From: Macellibacteroides fermentans
Lineage (GTDB): Bacteria; Bacteroidota; Bacteroidia; Bacteroidales; Tannerellaceae
Direction of reading: 5' to 3'
DNA: 64,000 nt
Assembly: GCF_013409575.1 (NCBI RefSeq)
Contig: NZ_JACCCY010000003.1
Span: forward strand, 643,001-707,000
The notes beneath the pieces were generated by a model. That model saw only the letters and a list, made by a program, of their open reading frames with translations, was not told the DNA's origin and did no database searches. This document shows positions 18,037 through 27,297 of the stretch, one piece after another (position 1 is the first letter of the stretch; every line of letters begins with the position of its first letter). Position numbers and translations under genes: made by a program.

Positions 18037-18930
18037 ATGCATGATCTTTGTTGCGTTGGCCACATCACTTTGGATAAAGTTGTGACACCGAAGAATACCG
18101 TCCACATGCCTGGAGGTACCTCTTTTTATTTCTCACATGCCATAAGAAATCTCAAGGATATTAATTATACATTGGTAACAGCCATAGCCGAATCGGAAAT
18201 GGCTGTTGCTAATGATTTACAGTCGAAAGGCATCGATGTAAAGGTAATGCCCAGTAAGCATTCGGTTTATTTTGAAAATATATACGGAGAAAATCAGGAT
18301 AACCGTACACAACGGGTTTTAGCTAAAGCTGATCCCTTCACGGTTGATTATCTGGAGGATATAGATGCCCGTATTTATCATTTAGGTAGCTTGTTAGCAG
18401 ACGACTTCTCACTGGATGTTATCCGGTTTTTATCTCAAAAAGGACTAGTTTCGGTCGACTCACAAGGTTATCTGAGGGAGGTTAGGGAGCAGAACGTGTA
18501 TGCTGTGGATTGGACCGAAAAGAAGGAGGCGCTTCAATACATTCATTTTCTGAAGGCTAATGAACACGAAATGGAGGTTCTTACCGGTTACGATGATGTG
18601 GCGATGGCCGCAAAACAACTTTATGATTGGGGTGTTAAAGAGGTGTTGATCACCCTTGGTAGCATGGGGTCTGTAATTTATGATGGTACCACTTTCCATA
18701 AGATTCCGGCCTATAAACCCAAAGAGGTGGTGGATGCTACCGGATGCGGAGATACCTATATGACCGGCTATTTGTATAAACGTGCCAAAGGGGCAGGAAT
18801 TGAAGAAGCAGGACGTTTTGCTGCAGCCATGTCGACGCTTAAGATAGAATGTCTGGGACCGTTTAAAGGAACTAAAGAAGATATCGAACACTGCCTTGAA
18901 ACAGCAGAACAAAGAATGCCTGAACTTTAA
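18037..18930 (+). CDS. PfkB-family sugar kinase
   Basis: The 297-residue ribokinase-fold enzyme has the C-terminal PfkB signature VDATGCGDTYMTGYL, which contains the catalytic Asp and the anion hole, plus a short N-terminal GGTSFYFSHAIRNL segment. It phosphorylates a sugar, nucleoside or sugar-like compound with ATP; the substrate is not readable. A bidirectional terminator overlaps its stop codon. The convergent neighbour is a sugar-type MFS permease, which may or may not be functionally linked. Confidence 0.88.
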   Translation: MHDLCCVGHITLDKVVTPKNTVHMPGGTSFYFSHAIRNLKDINYTLVTAIAESEMAVANDLQSKGIDVKVMPSKHSVYFENIYGENQDNRTQRVLAKADPFTVDYLEDIDARIYHLGSLLADDFSLDVIRFLSQKGLVSVDSQGYLREVREQNVYAVDWTEKKEALQYIHFLKANEHEMEVLTGYDDVAMAAKQLYDWGVKEVLITLGSMGSVIYDGTTFHKIPAYKPKEVVDATGCGDTYMTGYLYKRAKGAGIEEAGRFAAAMSTLKIECLGPFKGTKEDIEHCLETAEQRMPEL

Positions 18931-18950
18931 TAGTTCAGGCATTCTTTGTT
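18908..18950. terminator. Bidirectional terminator overlapping the kinase stop
   Basis: A 19-bp perfect stem (18908-18926 with 18932-18950) closes a TTAAT loop that contains the kinase stop codon. Both sides carry A/T runs, so it should end transcripts from both convergent genes. Confidence 0.88.
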
Positions 18951-18965
18951 TTCAATAAAAGTATA

Positions 18966-20192
18966 TTATTTTGTAGATTCTTCAACCTTGAATGCCTTGC
19001 TGAAGCTGGTCATCAGTAAGATACAAAGCCCCAATAATCCAACCACCATATAGGCATATTTCATGTTGAATGCCTGCGAGATAGCCCCGATAAGCAGCGG
19101 AGCAACCAACGATCCGATAAAACTGATACTTGAAAGAATGGTAAGAGCAATGCTTACCGGTGTTTTTGATTTAGCTCCAACCAGACTGTAAATGGTAGGT
19201 ACCATGCACGAAATACCCAGACCTACCAGCATAAATCCAAGCGAATTAACCACAACCGTTACGATCATCGATTCGAATAGTCCACCAAACAGGGCCGAAA
19301 CCATGAAACCGGCAAAGATAAGTGCTCCAGCTACTTGCAATACACGCTGTTTTCCCAACACACTATAAGCATAGTTGGTAAGGAATCTTCCTACCGTCAT
19401 CATCACCATAAATACAAGGAATCCAATTTGGAGGGATTTCGGAACTTTCAATACCGACTCAAAATATAGTCCGCTCCAGTCGAACATGGCACTTTCTACA
19501 ATTAATGCAAATAAGCCCACAATACCCAACTGAATAAGCAGTTTTTCGGGTTTTCGTATAAAGCTCATCTTATCGGCCACCGGTTCTTTAGTATCTTTTT
19601 CTTCTGCTTCCACGTCATCCTGTAAATATTTCCGGCTGATCAAAACAATGCATGTAATGATCGCAGTGATGATAGTAAAATGCCAGAAAGGGGCAACTTC
19701 CCACACAATCATGATAAAACCAATCAAGGCCCCTAAACAGGCAGCAAGACTCCATCCTCCATGAAAGGAGGCCATGATTGTTCTTCCATACAGTTTCTCA
19801 ATACCGATACCTTGTGTATTAAGTGAAATATCGCATAAGTTCCAGCAAACACCGAAACAGAATAAGAAGAGGCCGAGCAGATATACATTGGATACTGATC
19901 CGATGGCAAAAAGAGAAAGTGCATATCCAAGGATGCTTATCTGTACCATAATACGGCTTCCCAGATTTGTAACCAGATAGCCGGCCAAAGGAATAGCGGT
20001 AAATTTTCCCACAGGAATCAGAAACAAAATCATTCCCCAATAAAAGGCATAGTCGATTGCAAATAAATCCTTGATATCCGGAATACGGCTTGCCCAACTA
20101 GAGAAGCACAGCCCCTGGGCAAGATAAAAAGAAAGCACGGCATATCGTATAAGCCCCTTGGGGTATACTGCCTTAGTTGAAGTATTTTCCAT
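18966..20192 (-). CDS. MFS transporter
   Basis: The 408-residue protein shows about twelve membrane segments in two halves, with a charged central loop (DDVEAEEKDTKEPVADKM) between segments six and seven. The N-terminal region SFYLAQGLCFSSWASRIPD is typical of the fucose-permease-like MFS subgroup (FucP/YbjJ-like). It is an inner-membrane secondary transporter, probably for a sugar or small metabolite, substrate unknown. It ends at the shared terminator facing the PfkB kinase gene. Confidence 0.85.
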   Translation of the reverse strand: MENTSTKAVYPKGLIRYAVLSFYLAQGLCFSSWASRIPDIKDLFAIDYAFYWGMILFLIPVGKFTAIPLAGYLVTNLGSRIMVQISILGYALSLFAIGSVSNVYLLGLFLFCFGVCWNLCDISLNTQGIGIEKLYGRTIMASFHGGWSLAACLGALIGFIMIVWEVAPFWHFTIITAIITCIVLISRKYLQDDVEAEEKDTKEPVADKMSFIRKPEKLLIQLGIVGLFALIVESAMFDWSGLYFESVLKVPKSLQIGFLVFMVMMTVGRFLTNYAYSVLGKQRVLQVAGALIFAGFMVSALFGGLFESMIVTVVVNSLGFMLVGLGISCMVPTIYSLVGAKSKTPVSIALTILSSISFIGSLVAPLLIGAISQAFNMKYAYMVVGLLGLCILLMTSFSKAFKVEESTK

Positions 20193-20281
20193 GATAAATT
20201 TAAAAACGTTAAACGAAAAACATGCGAAACTACATCTTTTATTTCTTTTATTATCAACTATCAGCCTTTAATTTCCCAAAA

Positions 20282-23083
20282 TTACCACCGGCCATGCCCT
20301 TGTCCGCCTCTGTCGAATCTTCTTTCACGCATGCCATCTCTCATACCTTCGGGTCTCTCGCCCGGCATGTTTCCTCCTTTTCCTCCAAAAAGGTTGAATC
20401 GGTAGGTGAACGACGCAAGGAAGTAGCTTGTAAGGCTGTTGTTGATAGATTCAGTGATGGCCGTTTCTGACACAGAACGGCTTATGTTTTGTCTTTGTTG
20501 GAGGATATCGTAGATACGGAAGGCTATCATTCCGGCATTTTTCAATACTGATTTCTGTATATTGGCATTCCATATTGTCTGATTCTGACTGTATCCGGCG
20601 GAATATCCAGAACTGGTTTGATAACCTATATCACTTGAAAGAGAAATACTGAGCGGCAGAAACAAAGTAACATTGCCGTTTACACGGTAGGTAAATACAT
20701 CCTGGTTGCTGCTGGTCTTGGCTGTACTTCGAACACCGTTGTACCCGATAGAGCCGTTGGTTGCCAGTTCGATTACCGGTGTAATAAACCGTATACCCAG
20801 ATTCTGATTCAATATGGAATTCTTTGTTATATTCTTGGTCGGGATTGTAGCCAACCGGTCGGATGTGTAACCCACGTGGTTGTTAAAGCTGAATCTGGTA
20901 AATGAATTAAACCGGAATTTGGTTGAAAAAGGAAGGTTGGTCATCAGAAAAGCCGATGTATTCCAAACCCCGTTCACATTGTCGTAAGTAGTCTCTCTTT
21001 TACCAGAGCCATCTTCGGCATAAATTACTTTCGAAACAATGCTGTTGTTTGTGGTGCTACCTTCCAGACTTGCCATGATTGACCGCTGCGACTTGCGTTC
21101 CATCAACTGTAAGCGAACTTCCAGCGACTGACTGAAACTGGGTTTCAGTCCGGCATTTCCATACCGGATGTTGCTGGGATTTGAATCATCTATGGTTTCG
21201 TCAAGCTGACTGAGGTCTGGTTGAGAGGTATTGGTCCGGTAGTTTATACGCAGATTCTTTTCTCTGGAGAAATTATACTGAAACCTTGCAGTGGGAGCCC
21301 AGTTTGTAACCGATCGGCTTAATACCTTATTTTCCGATTCAACAAGATATGAACGCCTGCTGGTTGATTTCTGAGGTTCGATATTCACGCCAAGCTGGTA
21401 TTCGTATTTATCTCTTACGGTACGGAAGCTTGCCTGAATCTGCTGACGGATATTGTCGTTTTCAAAGTTGTTGGTCAGACTGATGCTTTCATCCAATTCA
21501 CCGATCAGATCCTCTTCCGATTTACGAGCATAGGTTTTTTTATCGCTTTCTCTGTTGTTAAACCTATAAGAGTAAGATAACTGCAGAAACCGGTTGGTAA
21601 ACACCGGCTCTACGTACGAGGCATACACCCGGTAATTATAAGACGATGTGATATTTTCAACCCTGCGGATAAGGTCTGTATTATTCGCATCCGGATTGAT
21701 GGTGTATATGGCGGTAGAGCGTGAAAACGATTCCGATTCATTTTCACCCACCGTTCCGCTTACACTCAGGTTAAACCTTCTGCCGGGCTTGTTTTTAAAA
21801 GAATGGCTATAGTCCACGTCCATTCCTCCACTTTGTGAAGATGATTCTGAAGACGACTTAGAATTACTTTTATTCAGGAAATCTTCCGGATTTCCTGCTT
21901 CCGTATAGGTGTTGTTATCGCTTTGCGAAAAGGAGTTCGATTTGGAATAGCCTGCTCTGGGCTTGAAGCGGAATGTATTATATTCGTCGGGTTTCCATTC
22001 CAGACGAAACTCTGTATTGAAATCGTCTGTTTCAGAAAGGTTGAATGAATTTCTGTCGGAGAACTGAGATGAATTACTCAGAAATGTTTCGGTGTAACTT
22101 TTGGATTCGGCGTCTGTATTCCGGAACGAATACTGTCCGCTTCCCTCAATCTTAAGCTTGGGACTGGTTTCTGTACCTACAGAGAAATTGAGAGATCCGG
22201 CTTCGGTATTTCCATTTCCTCCACCGTAACTACGGTTTCCACCTCGTCCGGAATTGGTATTGCCCACATTGCCGATAACCGAATAGACGTTATTACCTAC
22301 AAACCGGTTGAACATACCGTTTCCTTCGTATCGTTCTTTATTTCCAACACCGGCACCGAAGTTACCCAACCATCCCTTTTTCCGTTCGGGTTTAATCTGC
22401 AGATTGATAATCGTTTCCTCTTCACCATCGCTTATTCCTGTAAGCCGTTCCATCTCCGATTTACGTTCCACAACCTGAAGTTTATCAATCATGTCTGCCG
22501 TGAGATTTTTGGTAGCCATGGTTGGATCATCAGCAAAAAACTCTTTACCGTCTACTAGGATTTTCTTTACCTGTTTTCCTCCGGCGGTTATCTTTCCATC
22601 GCTTGCTACTTCAACACCCGGCAATTTTTTTAATAAATCTTCAACCACGGCATTCTCTTGTGTTTTGAAAGCCTCCGGATTATATTCTACCGTATCATTC
22701 CTGATCACCATTTCGGCAGCCTTTCCTACCACAGTTACACCATCCAGTAAAACATTGTCGGTCGACAGTTTTATAACCCCCAACGTATGTTTGTTATTTT
22801 GAGATGTTATACGGATGTTTTTTGTGTTTGCAACATATCCGATATAGGATGATTTGACTACGTAATTACCATTTTTTATCTGATTGATGCTGAAGTTTCC
22901 ATTGGAAGAAGTAACGGCACCTTTTGCCATCGAACTATCAGGAAGATTTAACACAACAACTGTAGCGTGTTCTATGGGCTTGTTGAATTCATCTACAACT
23001 TGTCCGGAAATTGTACCCGAAGATTGGGCAAAAGACACTGAACTGAAAGCAGACAAAAGCAAAATAAGAAATGACTTTTTCAA
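20282..23083 (-). CDS. TonB-receptor-like outer-membrane beta-barrel protein
   Basis: The 933-residue protein has a signal peptide (ends SVSFAQ), a carboxypeptidase-like regulatory domain at about 22-105 (ISGQVVDEFNKPIEHATV), a plug-like domain (EDLLKKLPGVEVASDGKIT, KKILVDGKEFFADDP), and a long beta-barrel of the OMP_b-brl_3 type. The C-terminal tail is Gly/Arg/Met-rich (GGKGGNMPGERPEGMRDG). It lies at the outer membrane, but no SusD partner is present, so a nutrient substrate is not indicated. The only start that keeps the signal peptide is a TTG at 23083; no in-frame ATG or GTG lies upstream, and the next ATG is far inside. Confidence 0.85.
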   Translation of the reverse strand: MKKSFLILLLSAFSSVSFAQSSGTISGQVVDEFNKPIEHATVVVLNLPDSSMAKGAVTSSNGNFSINQIKNGNYVVKSSYIGYVANTKNIRITSQNNKHTLGVIKLSTDNVLLDGVTVVGKAAEMVIRNDTVEYNPEAFKTQENAVVEDLLKKLPGVEVASDGKITAGGKQVKKILVDGKEFFADDPTMATKNLTADMIDKLQVVERKSEMERLTGISDGEEETIINLQIKPERKKGWLGNFGAGVGNKERYEGNGMFNRFVGNNVYSVIGNVGNTNSGRGGNRSYGGGNGNTEAGSLNFSVGTETSPKLKIEGSGQYSFRNTDAESKSYTETFLSNSSQFSDRNSFNLSETDDFNTEFRLEWKPDEYNTFRFKPRAGYSKSNSFSQSDNNTYTEAGNPEDFLNKSNSKSSSESSSQSGGMDVDYSHSFKNKPGRRFNLSVSGTVGENESESFSRSTAIYTINPDANNTDLIRRVENITSSYNYRVYASYVEPVFTNRFLQLSYSYRFNNRESDKKTYARKSEEDLIGELDESISLTNNFENDNIRQQIQASFRTVRDKYEYQLGVNIEPQKSTSRRSYLVESENKVLSRSVTNWAPTARFQYNFSREKNLRINYRTNTSQPDLSQLDETIDDSNPSNIRYGNAGLKPSFSQSLEVRLQLMERKSQRSIMASLEGSTTNNSIVSKVIYAEDGSGKRETTYDNVNGVWNTSAFLMTNLPFSTKFRFNSFTRFSFNNHVGYTSDRLATIPTKNITKNSILNQNLGIRFITPVIELATNGSIGYNGVRSTAKTSSNQDVFTYRVNGNVTLFLPLSISLSSDIGYQTSSGYSAGYSQNQTIWNANIQKSVLKNAGMIAFRIYDILQQRQNISRSVSETAITESINNSLTSYFLASFTYRFNLFGGKGGNMPGERPEGMRDGMRERRFDRGGQGHGRW

Positions 23084-23259
23084 AATAAGTAGAATTAAAA
23101 CCTGTGAATAATCAATTATCTTTAAACTAAGATAGAAACAAAACGAAAAGGTTTAATCGGAAGGAAAGTATTTCGTGTTTTTATTCTTATTTTTACGGTT
23201 CGAGTTAAGCTGATCTTTCAGCAAGACTTGCTTTTAACCTTAAATTTGTTCATCCTATT

Positions 23260-26200
23260 ATGATAACACGAAGAGATTTTATTAAGGTAGCGGCAGCTGG
23301 CGGGGCTTTGGCTACGTTGGGAGATATGCCGGAAGCAAAGGCAGCAGTGAAGACTATTGTGCCCGATCCGGCTTATTGTTATGAATCAGAAAAGAAAATA
23401 CCTGTTATAGCCGAGGTCGATCTGGTTGTGGTTGGTGGAAGCTCGGCTGCAGTAGCTGCGGCGACTGCAGCATCCAAAGCGGGAAGAAAGGTTTTCCTTT
23501 TTACCCCGCTTTCGTATCTGGGTGACGATATTTGCGGTTCGTTTCAATACCATCTTAAGAAGGACGAAAAACCGGTGACGGCTCTTTCTCAAAAAATCTT
23601 TGTGCAAAAGAAGGAGCCAACGCCGTTGCATGTTAAGCAAATCCTTGAAAATGAACTGATAGACAATGATGTTGTCTTTCTATATAATTGCTTCTTAACC
23701 AATGTGCTTCAGGATAACAACCATGCAGCAGCCGGTGTGGTCTTTGCCAATCGATCCGGACGGCAGGCGGTTGCCTGCAAAGGAGTGATCGATGCAACTT
23801 TAACGGCTGTAGCTGCACGTATGTTCGGACTGCAATTCTCTCCGTTTGTTACGGGCAAACAACGTTTTGAATTTACTGTTGTGGGTAACTCGATCAAAAA
23901 AGCTCCCGAACTTCTGTCGGCCGAACTTTTACCATATAAGATGAAAGCCAAGGGGAAGGAGTTCCCGGTTGTAAACTATGCGTTTGAACATGAACTGAAA
24001 AGTGACACTTATGCATCACTTATGGAGGTTGAGCAGAAGATCCGGGATATCACCTGGGACGCAGATCAGGGAGATAGTTCCGATCTGCTGTGGTATGTGC
24101 CGCAACAGAAAATTATTGGTCAGCAATCCTATACTAATACATTTACATCTGTACGGGATATTCCGCTGCAAGCCTTTACCCCTCAAAACAAGAAAAATAT
24201 CTGGATTCTGGGACCTTCGCTGGATGCCGATCGTAAGATTGCCGAGGTACTGATGCGACCGGTTAACGCATTGCTTCTGGGAGATATTATGGGTGAATTG
24301 GTTGCGGCCCGGTTAGCAGATACTTCAATGCCATCAGAACTGCACACGGTACAAAGTAATGCCATGGCATCGGATTATGGTCTGGTGGGCGAATTGCTTA
24401 ATCCGCTTCGGCCTTCCATGCGTTTTGGATTTGCTCAATCGGAAAGGGGGGCATTGCCTGTATTGGGTACTTACGACGTTGTTATCTTAGGCGGAGGAAC
24501 TGTGGGTGCTCCTGCCGGTATAGCTGCGTCCCGTCAGGGTGCCAGAACATTGGTTATTGAACAACTGCACGGATTAGGAGGTATGGGAACGCTCGGATTG
24601 ATAGGCCGCTATTGGGATGGATACCGGGATGGGTTCTCTTCCGAAATAGATTTGGGGGTAAAGAATATGGCGCCAGAAGATCATCCCCGTCAGCAAAAGA
24701 ACTGGAAAAACGATTACAACTCCGATTGGAAGCAGGAGTGGTATCGCCGGGAAATACGCCGTGCCGGAGGCGAAATCTGGTTCGGCGCCATTGGATGTGG
24801 CGCAGTGATAAAGAATAATGTGATTACCGGAGTGGTGGTAGCTACCCCTTGGGGCAGAGGTGTTATCTTGTGCCGTACGGTTATCGACAGTACAGGTAGT
24901 GCTGATATTGCCATTGCTGCAGGGGCTCCATTCGAATATACCGGAAAAAGAAGTATTGCCGTACAGGGTGCGGGATTGTCTCATATATCTCCGACCGACT
25001 ATTACAATAACAACGACTGGGCTTTTATCGATGATTCGGATATGCTTGACGTAACTCGTATGTTTGTACAGGCCAAGGTTAAGAACGAGGGAGCATACGA
25101 TATTGTAAAACTTCCTCAAACCAGAGAGCGCCGACGTGTTATTGGCGACCATATCGTATCTGTTTACGATGTACTTAATCATCGTCGTTATCCGGATACC
25201 ATTTCGTATCATAAAAGTTCCTTCGATACCCATGGGATGATTGTTGACCCCTTTTTTATTTTAAGTCCGCCTTTGGCCCGTCATACCATTTACGAAGCAG
25301 ATGTTCCGTTGCGTAGTCTGCTTCCGTCAGGGTTGGACGGCATTCTTACTACCGGATTAGGAGCCAGCGCCCATCGGGATGCCATGCCAGTGATCCGTAT
25401 GCAATCGTGCCTGCAGAATCAGGGGTATGCCGTAGGTTATCTGGCCGCATTGGCCGCAAAAGAGAATAAGACGGTCCGGAAAGTCGACTTCAAGAAAGTG
25501 CAACGTCATCTGGTCGGTATAGGTAATTTACCCCAAAGGGTATTAACCGACAAGGAGTTCAAAGGTTTTTCCAATAAGGAGATGGAGCTTGCAGCACAAA
25601 GTATTCCCGATGATTTTAAAGGATTGGAAAAGCTGCTTACCGACACCAAACGATGTATCCCATTGGTAAACAAACAGCTTTCACTATGCTCCGATGCCGA
25701 GGCTAAGGTGAAATATGCAAGCATACTTTGTATCTTAGGCGAAAGCAGTCATGTTACTTTGTTGGAAGATAAAATCAAGTCTTACCCGCAATGGGATAAA
25801 GGATGGCATTATACGGGTATGGGGCAGTTTGGTATGAGTATGAGCACCCTCGATGCCCTTATCATCGCCTTGGGAAAAGCGAAACAGACCTCATCACTTC
25901 CTGTTATTCTGGAAAAGGCCCGATTGCTGGAGCCGGATGACTATTTCTCTCACTTTAGGGCTATTGCTTTGGCTACTGAATCGATCCGCTCCGGAGAGGC
26001 AGTCGCTGTATTGGCCGAATTGCTTTCCAAACCGGGTATCAGGTACCATCACATAGCCAACTTAAAAGATGCCCGGAACCGGGTAGTTCCGGGATCGGAC
26101 GATGTTAGTACCCGTAACAGGGCGCTCAAGGAGCTGCATCTTGCCCGGGCATTGTACGGTTGTGGCGATCAAGATGGAATGGGAGAGAAGATACTGAAAA

Positions 26201-26268
26201 AATATGCCGAAGGTTTACAGGGACATTATGCCCGCTATGCGAATGAGATTTTACAAGATCAAATCTGA
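23260..26268 (+). CDS. Tat-exported protein with two FAD-dependent oxidoreductase domains
   Basis: The 1002-residue protein begins with a Tat signal (RRDFIKVAAAGGALATLG). A first dinucleotide-binding region, VDLVVVGGSSAAVAAA, is degenerate: GGSSAA replaces GxGxxG. A second at about residue 405, YDVVILGGGTVGAPAGIAAS, is canonical and followed by GLGGMGTLGLIGRYW. The last 200 residues are helical repeats (HEAT-like). Related proteins are found in polysaccharide-degradation loci and are often mislabelled xanthan lyase. The reaction is unknown; export folded with FAD bound is inferred from the Tat signal. TAAATTTG at 23241-23248 is a likely -7 box. Confidence 0.8.
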   Translation: MITRRDFIKVAAAGGALATLGDMPEAKAAVKTIVPDPAYCYESEKKIPVIAEVDLVVVGGSSAAVAAATAASKAGRKVFLFTPLSYLGDDICGSFQYHLKKDEKPVTALSQKIFVQKKEPTPLHVKQILENELIDNDVVFLYNCFLTNVLQDNNHAAAGVVFANRSGRQAVACKGVIDATLTAVAARMFGLQFSPFVTGKQRFEFTVVGNSIKKAPELLSAELLPYKMKAKGKEFPVVNYAFEHELKSDTYASLMEVEQKIRDITWDADQGDSSDLLWYVPQQKIIGQQSYTNTFTSVRDIPLQAFTPQNKKNIWILGPSLDADRKIAEVLMRPVNALLLGDIMGELVAARLADTSMPSELHTVQSNAMASDYGLVGELLNPLRPSMRFGFAQSERGALPVLGTYDVVILGGGTVGAPAGIAASRQGARTLVIEQLHGLGGMGTLGLIGRYWDGYRDGFSSEIDLGVKNMAPEDHPRQQKNWKNDYNSDWKQEWYRREIRRAGGEIWFGAIGCGAVIKNNVITGVVVATPWGRGVILCRTVIDSTGSADIAIAAGAPFEYTGKRSIAVQGAGLSHISPTDYYNNNDWAFIDDSDMLDVTRMFVQAKVKNEGAYDIVKLPQTRERRRVIGDHIVSVYDVLNHRRYPDTISYHKSSFDTHGMIVDPFFILSPPLARHTIYEADVPLRSLLPSGLDGILTTGLGASAHRDAMPVIRMQSCLQNQGYAVGYLAALAAKENKTVRKVDFKKVQRHLVGIGNLPQRVLTDKEFKGFSNKEMELAAQSIPDDFKGLEKLLTDTKRCIPLVNKQLSLCSDAEAKVKYASILCILGESSHVTLLEDKIKSYPQWDKGWHYTGMGQFGMSMSTLDALIIALGKAKQTSSLPVILEKARLLEPDDYFSHFRAIALATESIRSGEAVAVLAELLSKPGIRYHHIANLKDARNRVVPGSDDVSTRNRALKELHLARALYGCGDQDGMGEKILKKYAEGLQGHYARYANEILQDQI

Positions 26269-26399
26269 TTTTCTCGAATTTGATCTGTTATCTATCATTT
26301 TTAGGGTTAAATTGTTGTATGACAGGGTGATGTTTAATGACAGATGGGGGTGATAGATGCAATTTGATCTGTCATCTGTCAGCTTTGAAAAATGTAGGC

Positions 26400-26443
26400 A
26401 AACGGCTGTTATGTAATGCTTATGGCTTATGTAACAGCCGTTT
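26400..26443. terminator. Probable bidirectional terminator
   Basis: AAACGGCTGTTA (26400-26411) pairs perfectly with TAACAGCCGTTT (26432-26443) around a 20-base loop. It lies between the convergent FAD-oxidoreductase and HU-like genes. Only short T runs follow, so the assignment is moderate. Confidence 0.5.
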
Positions 26444-26467
26444 GTGTGCCATTTATGTCTTGTTTTG

Positions 26468-27064
26468 TCACAGAGACTTGTTTAGGTACTGGGTGGCGTT
26501 TTTGGATCCTATCTTAGTGATTTTATCTTCTTGGACCAGGCTTTTCAGCTCTTTCAGGGCTTTTTGCCTGCTGCAATAGGTAAGATTCATATACTCTGTG
26601 GTAGTGAGATTTAGCTTTTGTTCGAAATGCTTTTTTAGCCGCAACTCCTTTTCTGCCTGACTCAGATTGGGTACTGTTACGGATTGGGCGCGGGTAACCT
26701 CCATGGTTGAGAGCTTGTCTTTCAATTCTTGTGAGCACCTGAAATTCACGTGACTGAAGTGTACGGATTCACTCCGTATTTCGTTTTTCTCCATTACCGG
26801 CCTCGACTTAAGGGATACGCTGAAATAGCCAATGTTATTCAGATTTACATTGTAACCTTCTCTCAGCGTTTCCTGCAAAAGATCGGAAATAACCAATAAG
26901 GCGCTTTTGATGGTGGCAGGCGACAGGCTGCTTCGGCCTTGTGCGCGGTCGGCCAACTGCTCGATGCTAAGCGTTCCAAGTGATTTGATGCGGGGGTGTA
27001 ATGGTTTTAGTTCTTCGCTATTAGCTGGGTCTGGGTTACGTACTAACTTATAATTTGCGGCCAT
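26468..27064 (-). CDS. HU-like DNA-binding protein
   Basis: The 198-residue protein starts MAANYKLVRNP and matches the Bacteroidota HU-type (HU-HIG) proteins: an N-terminal IHF/HU-like domain to about residue 115 (TLSIEQLADRAQGRSSLSP, VNLNNIGYFSVSLKSRP) and a C-terminal helical part (TTEYMNLTYCSRQKALKEL) that resembles a winged-helix-like region. It probably binds DNA; target and role are unknown. An in-frame ATG at 27127 would add 21 residues unlike the family, so 27064 is preferred. The minus-strand -7 box TACTTTTG lies at 27219-27212. Confidence 0.75.
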   Translation of the reverse strand: MAANYKLVRNPDPANSEELKPLHPRIKSLGTLSIEQLADRAQGRSSLSPATIKSALLVISDLLQETLREGYNVNLNNIGYFSVSLKSRPVMEKNEIRSESVHFSHVNFRCSQELKDKLSTMEVTRAQSVTVPNLSQAEKELRLKKHFEQKLNLTTTEYMNLTYCSRQKALKELKSLVQEDKITKIGSKNATQYLNKSL

Positions 27065-27146
27065 ACAGTTGTTTTTTATTGGTTTTAAGGTGAACAATTC
27101 TTTCTGATACTTGCATAAGCTGGTCATACTTTAGCTGATAAACAGT

Positions 27147-27188
27147 CATTCTACAGTTGAGGTATTATCATTCACCAACTGTGGAATG
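27147..27188. repeat. Imperfect 13-bp inverted repeat in the HU-like gene leader
   Basis: CATTCTACAGTTG (27147-27159) is the inverse complement of CAACTGTGGAATG (27176-27188) apart from one base. It lies between the predicted -7 box and the start of the HU-like gene, so it could be an operator or an RNA hairpin. Confidence 0.45.
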
Positions 27189-27297
27189 ATCATACTACAG
27201 CCGCAGTATAACAAAAGTATGCTTTGTAAAGATACAATTAATTATTGTATCTGCCTTACTTATACGTATAGAAATGGCTAATAAACAGAAGCATTCG

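Noticed and set aside
24574-25233. 219-codon minus-strand open frame
   Set aside because: It is antisense to the tandem-FAD gene, which has clear motifs in the other frame; no family resemblance or promoter.
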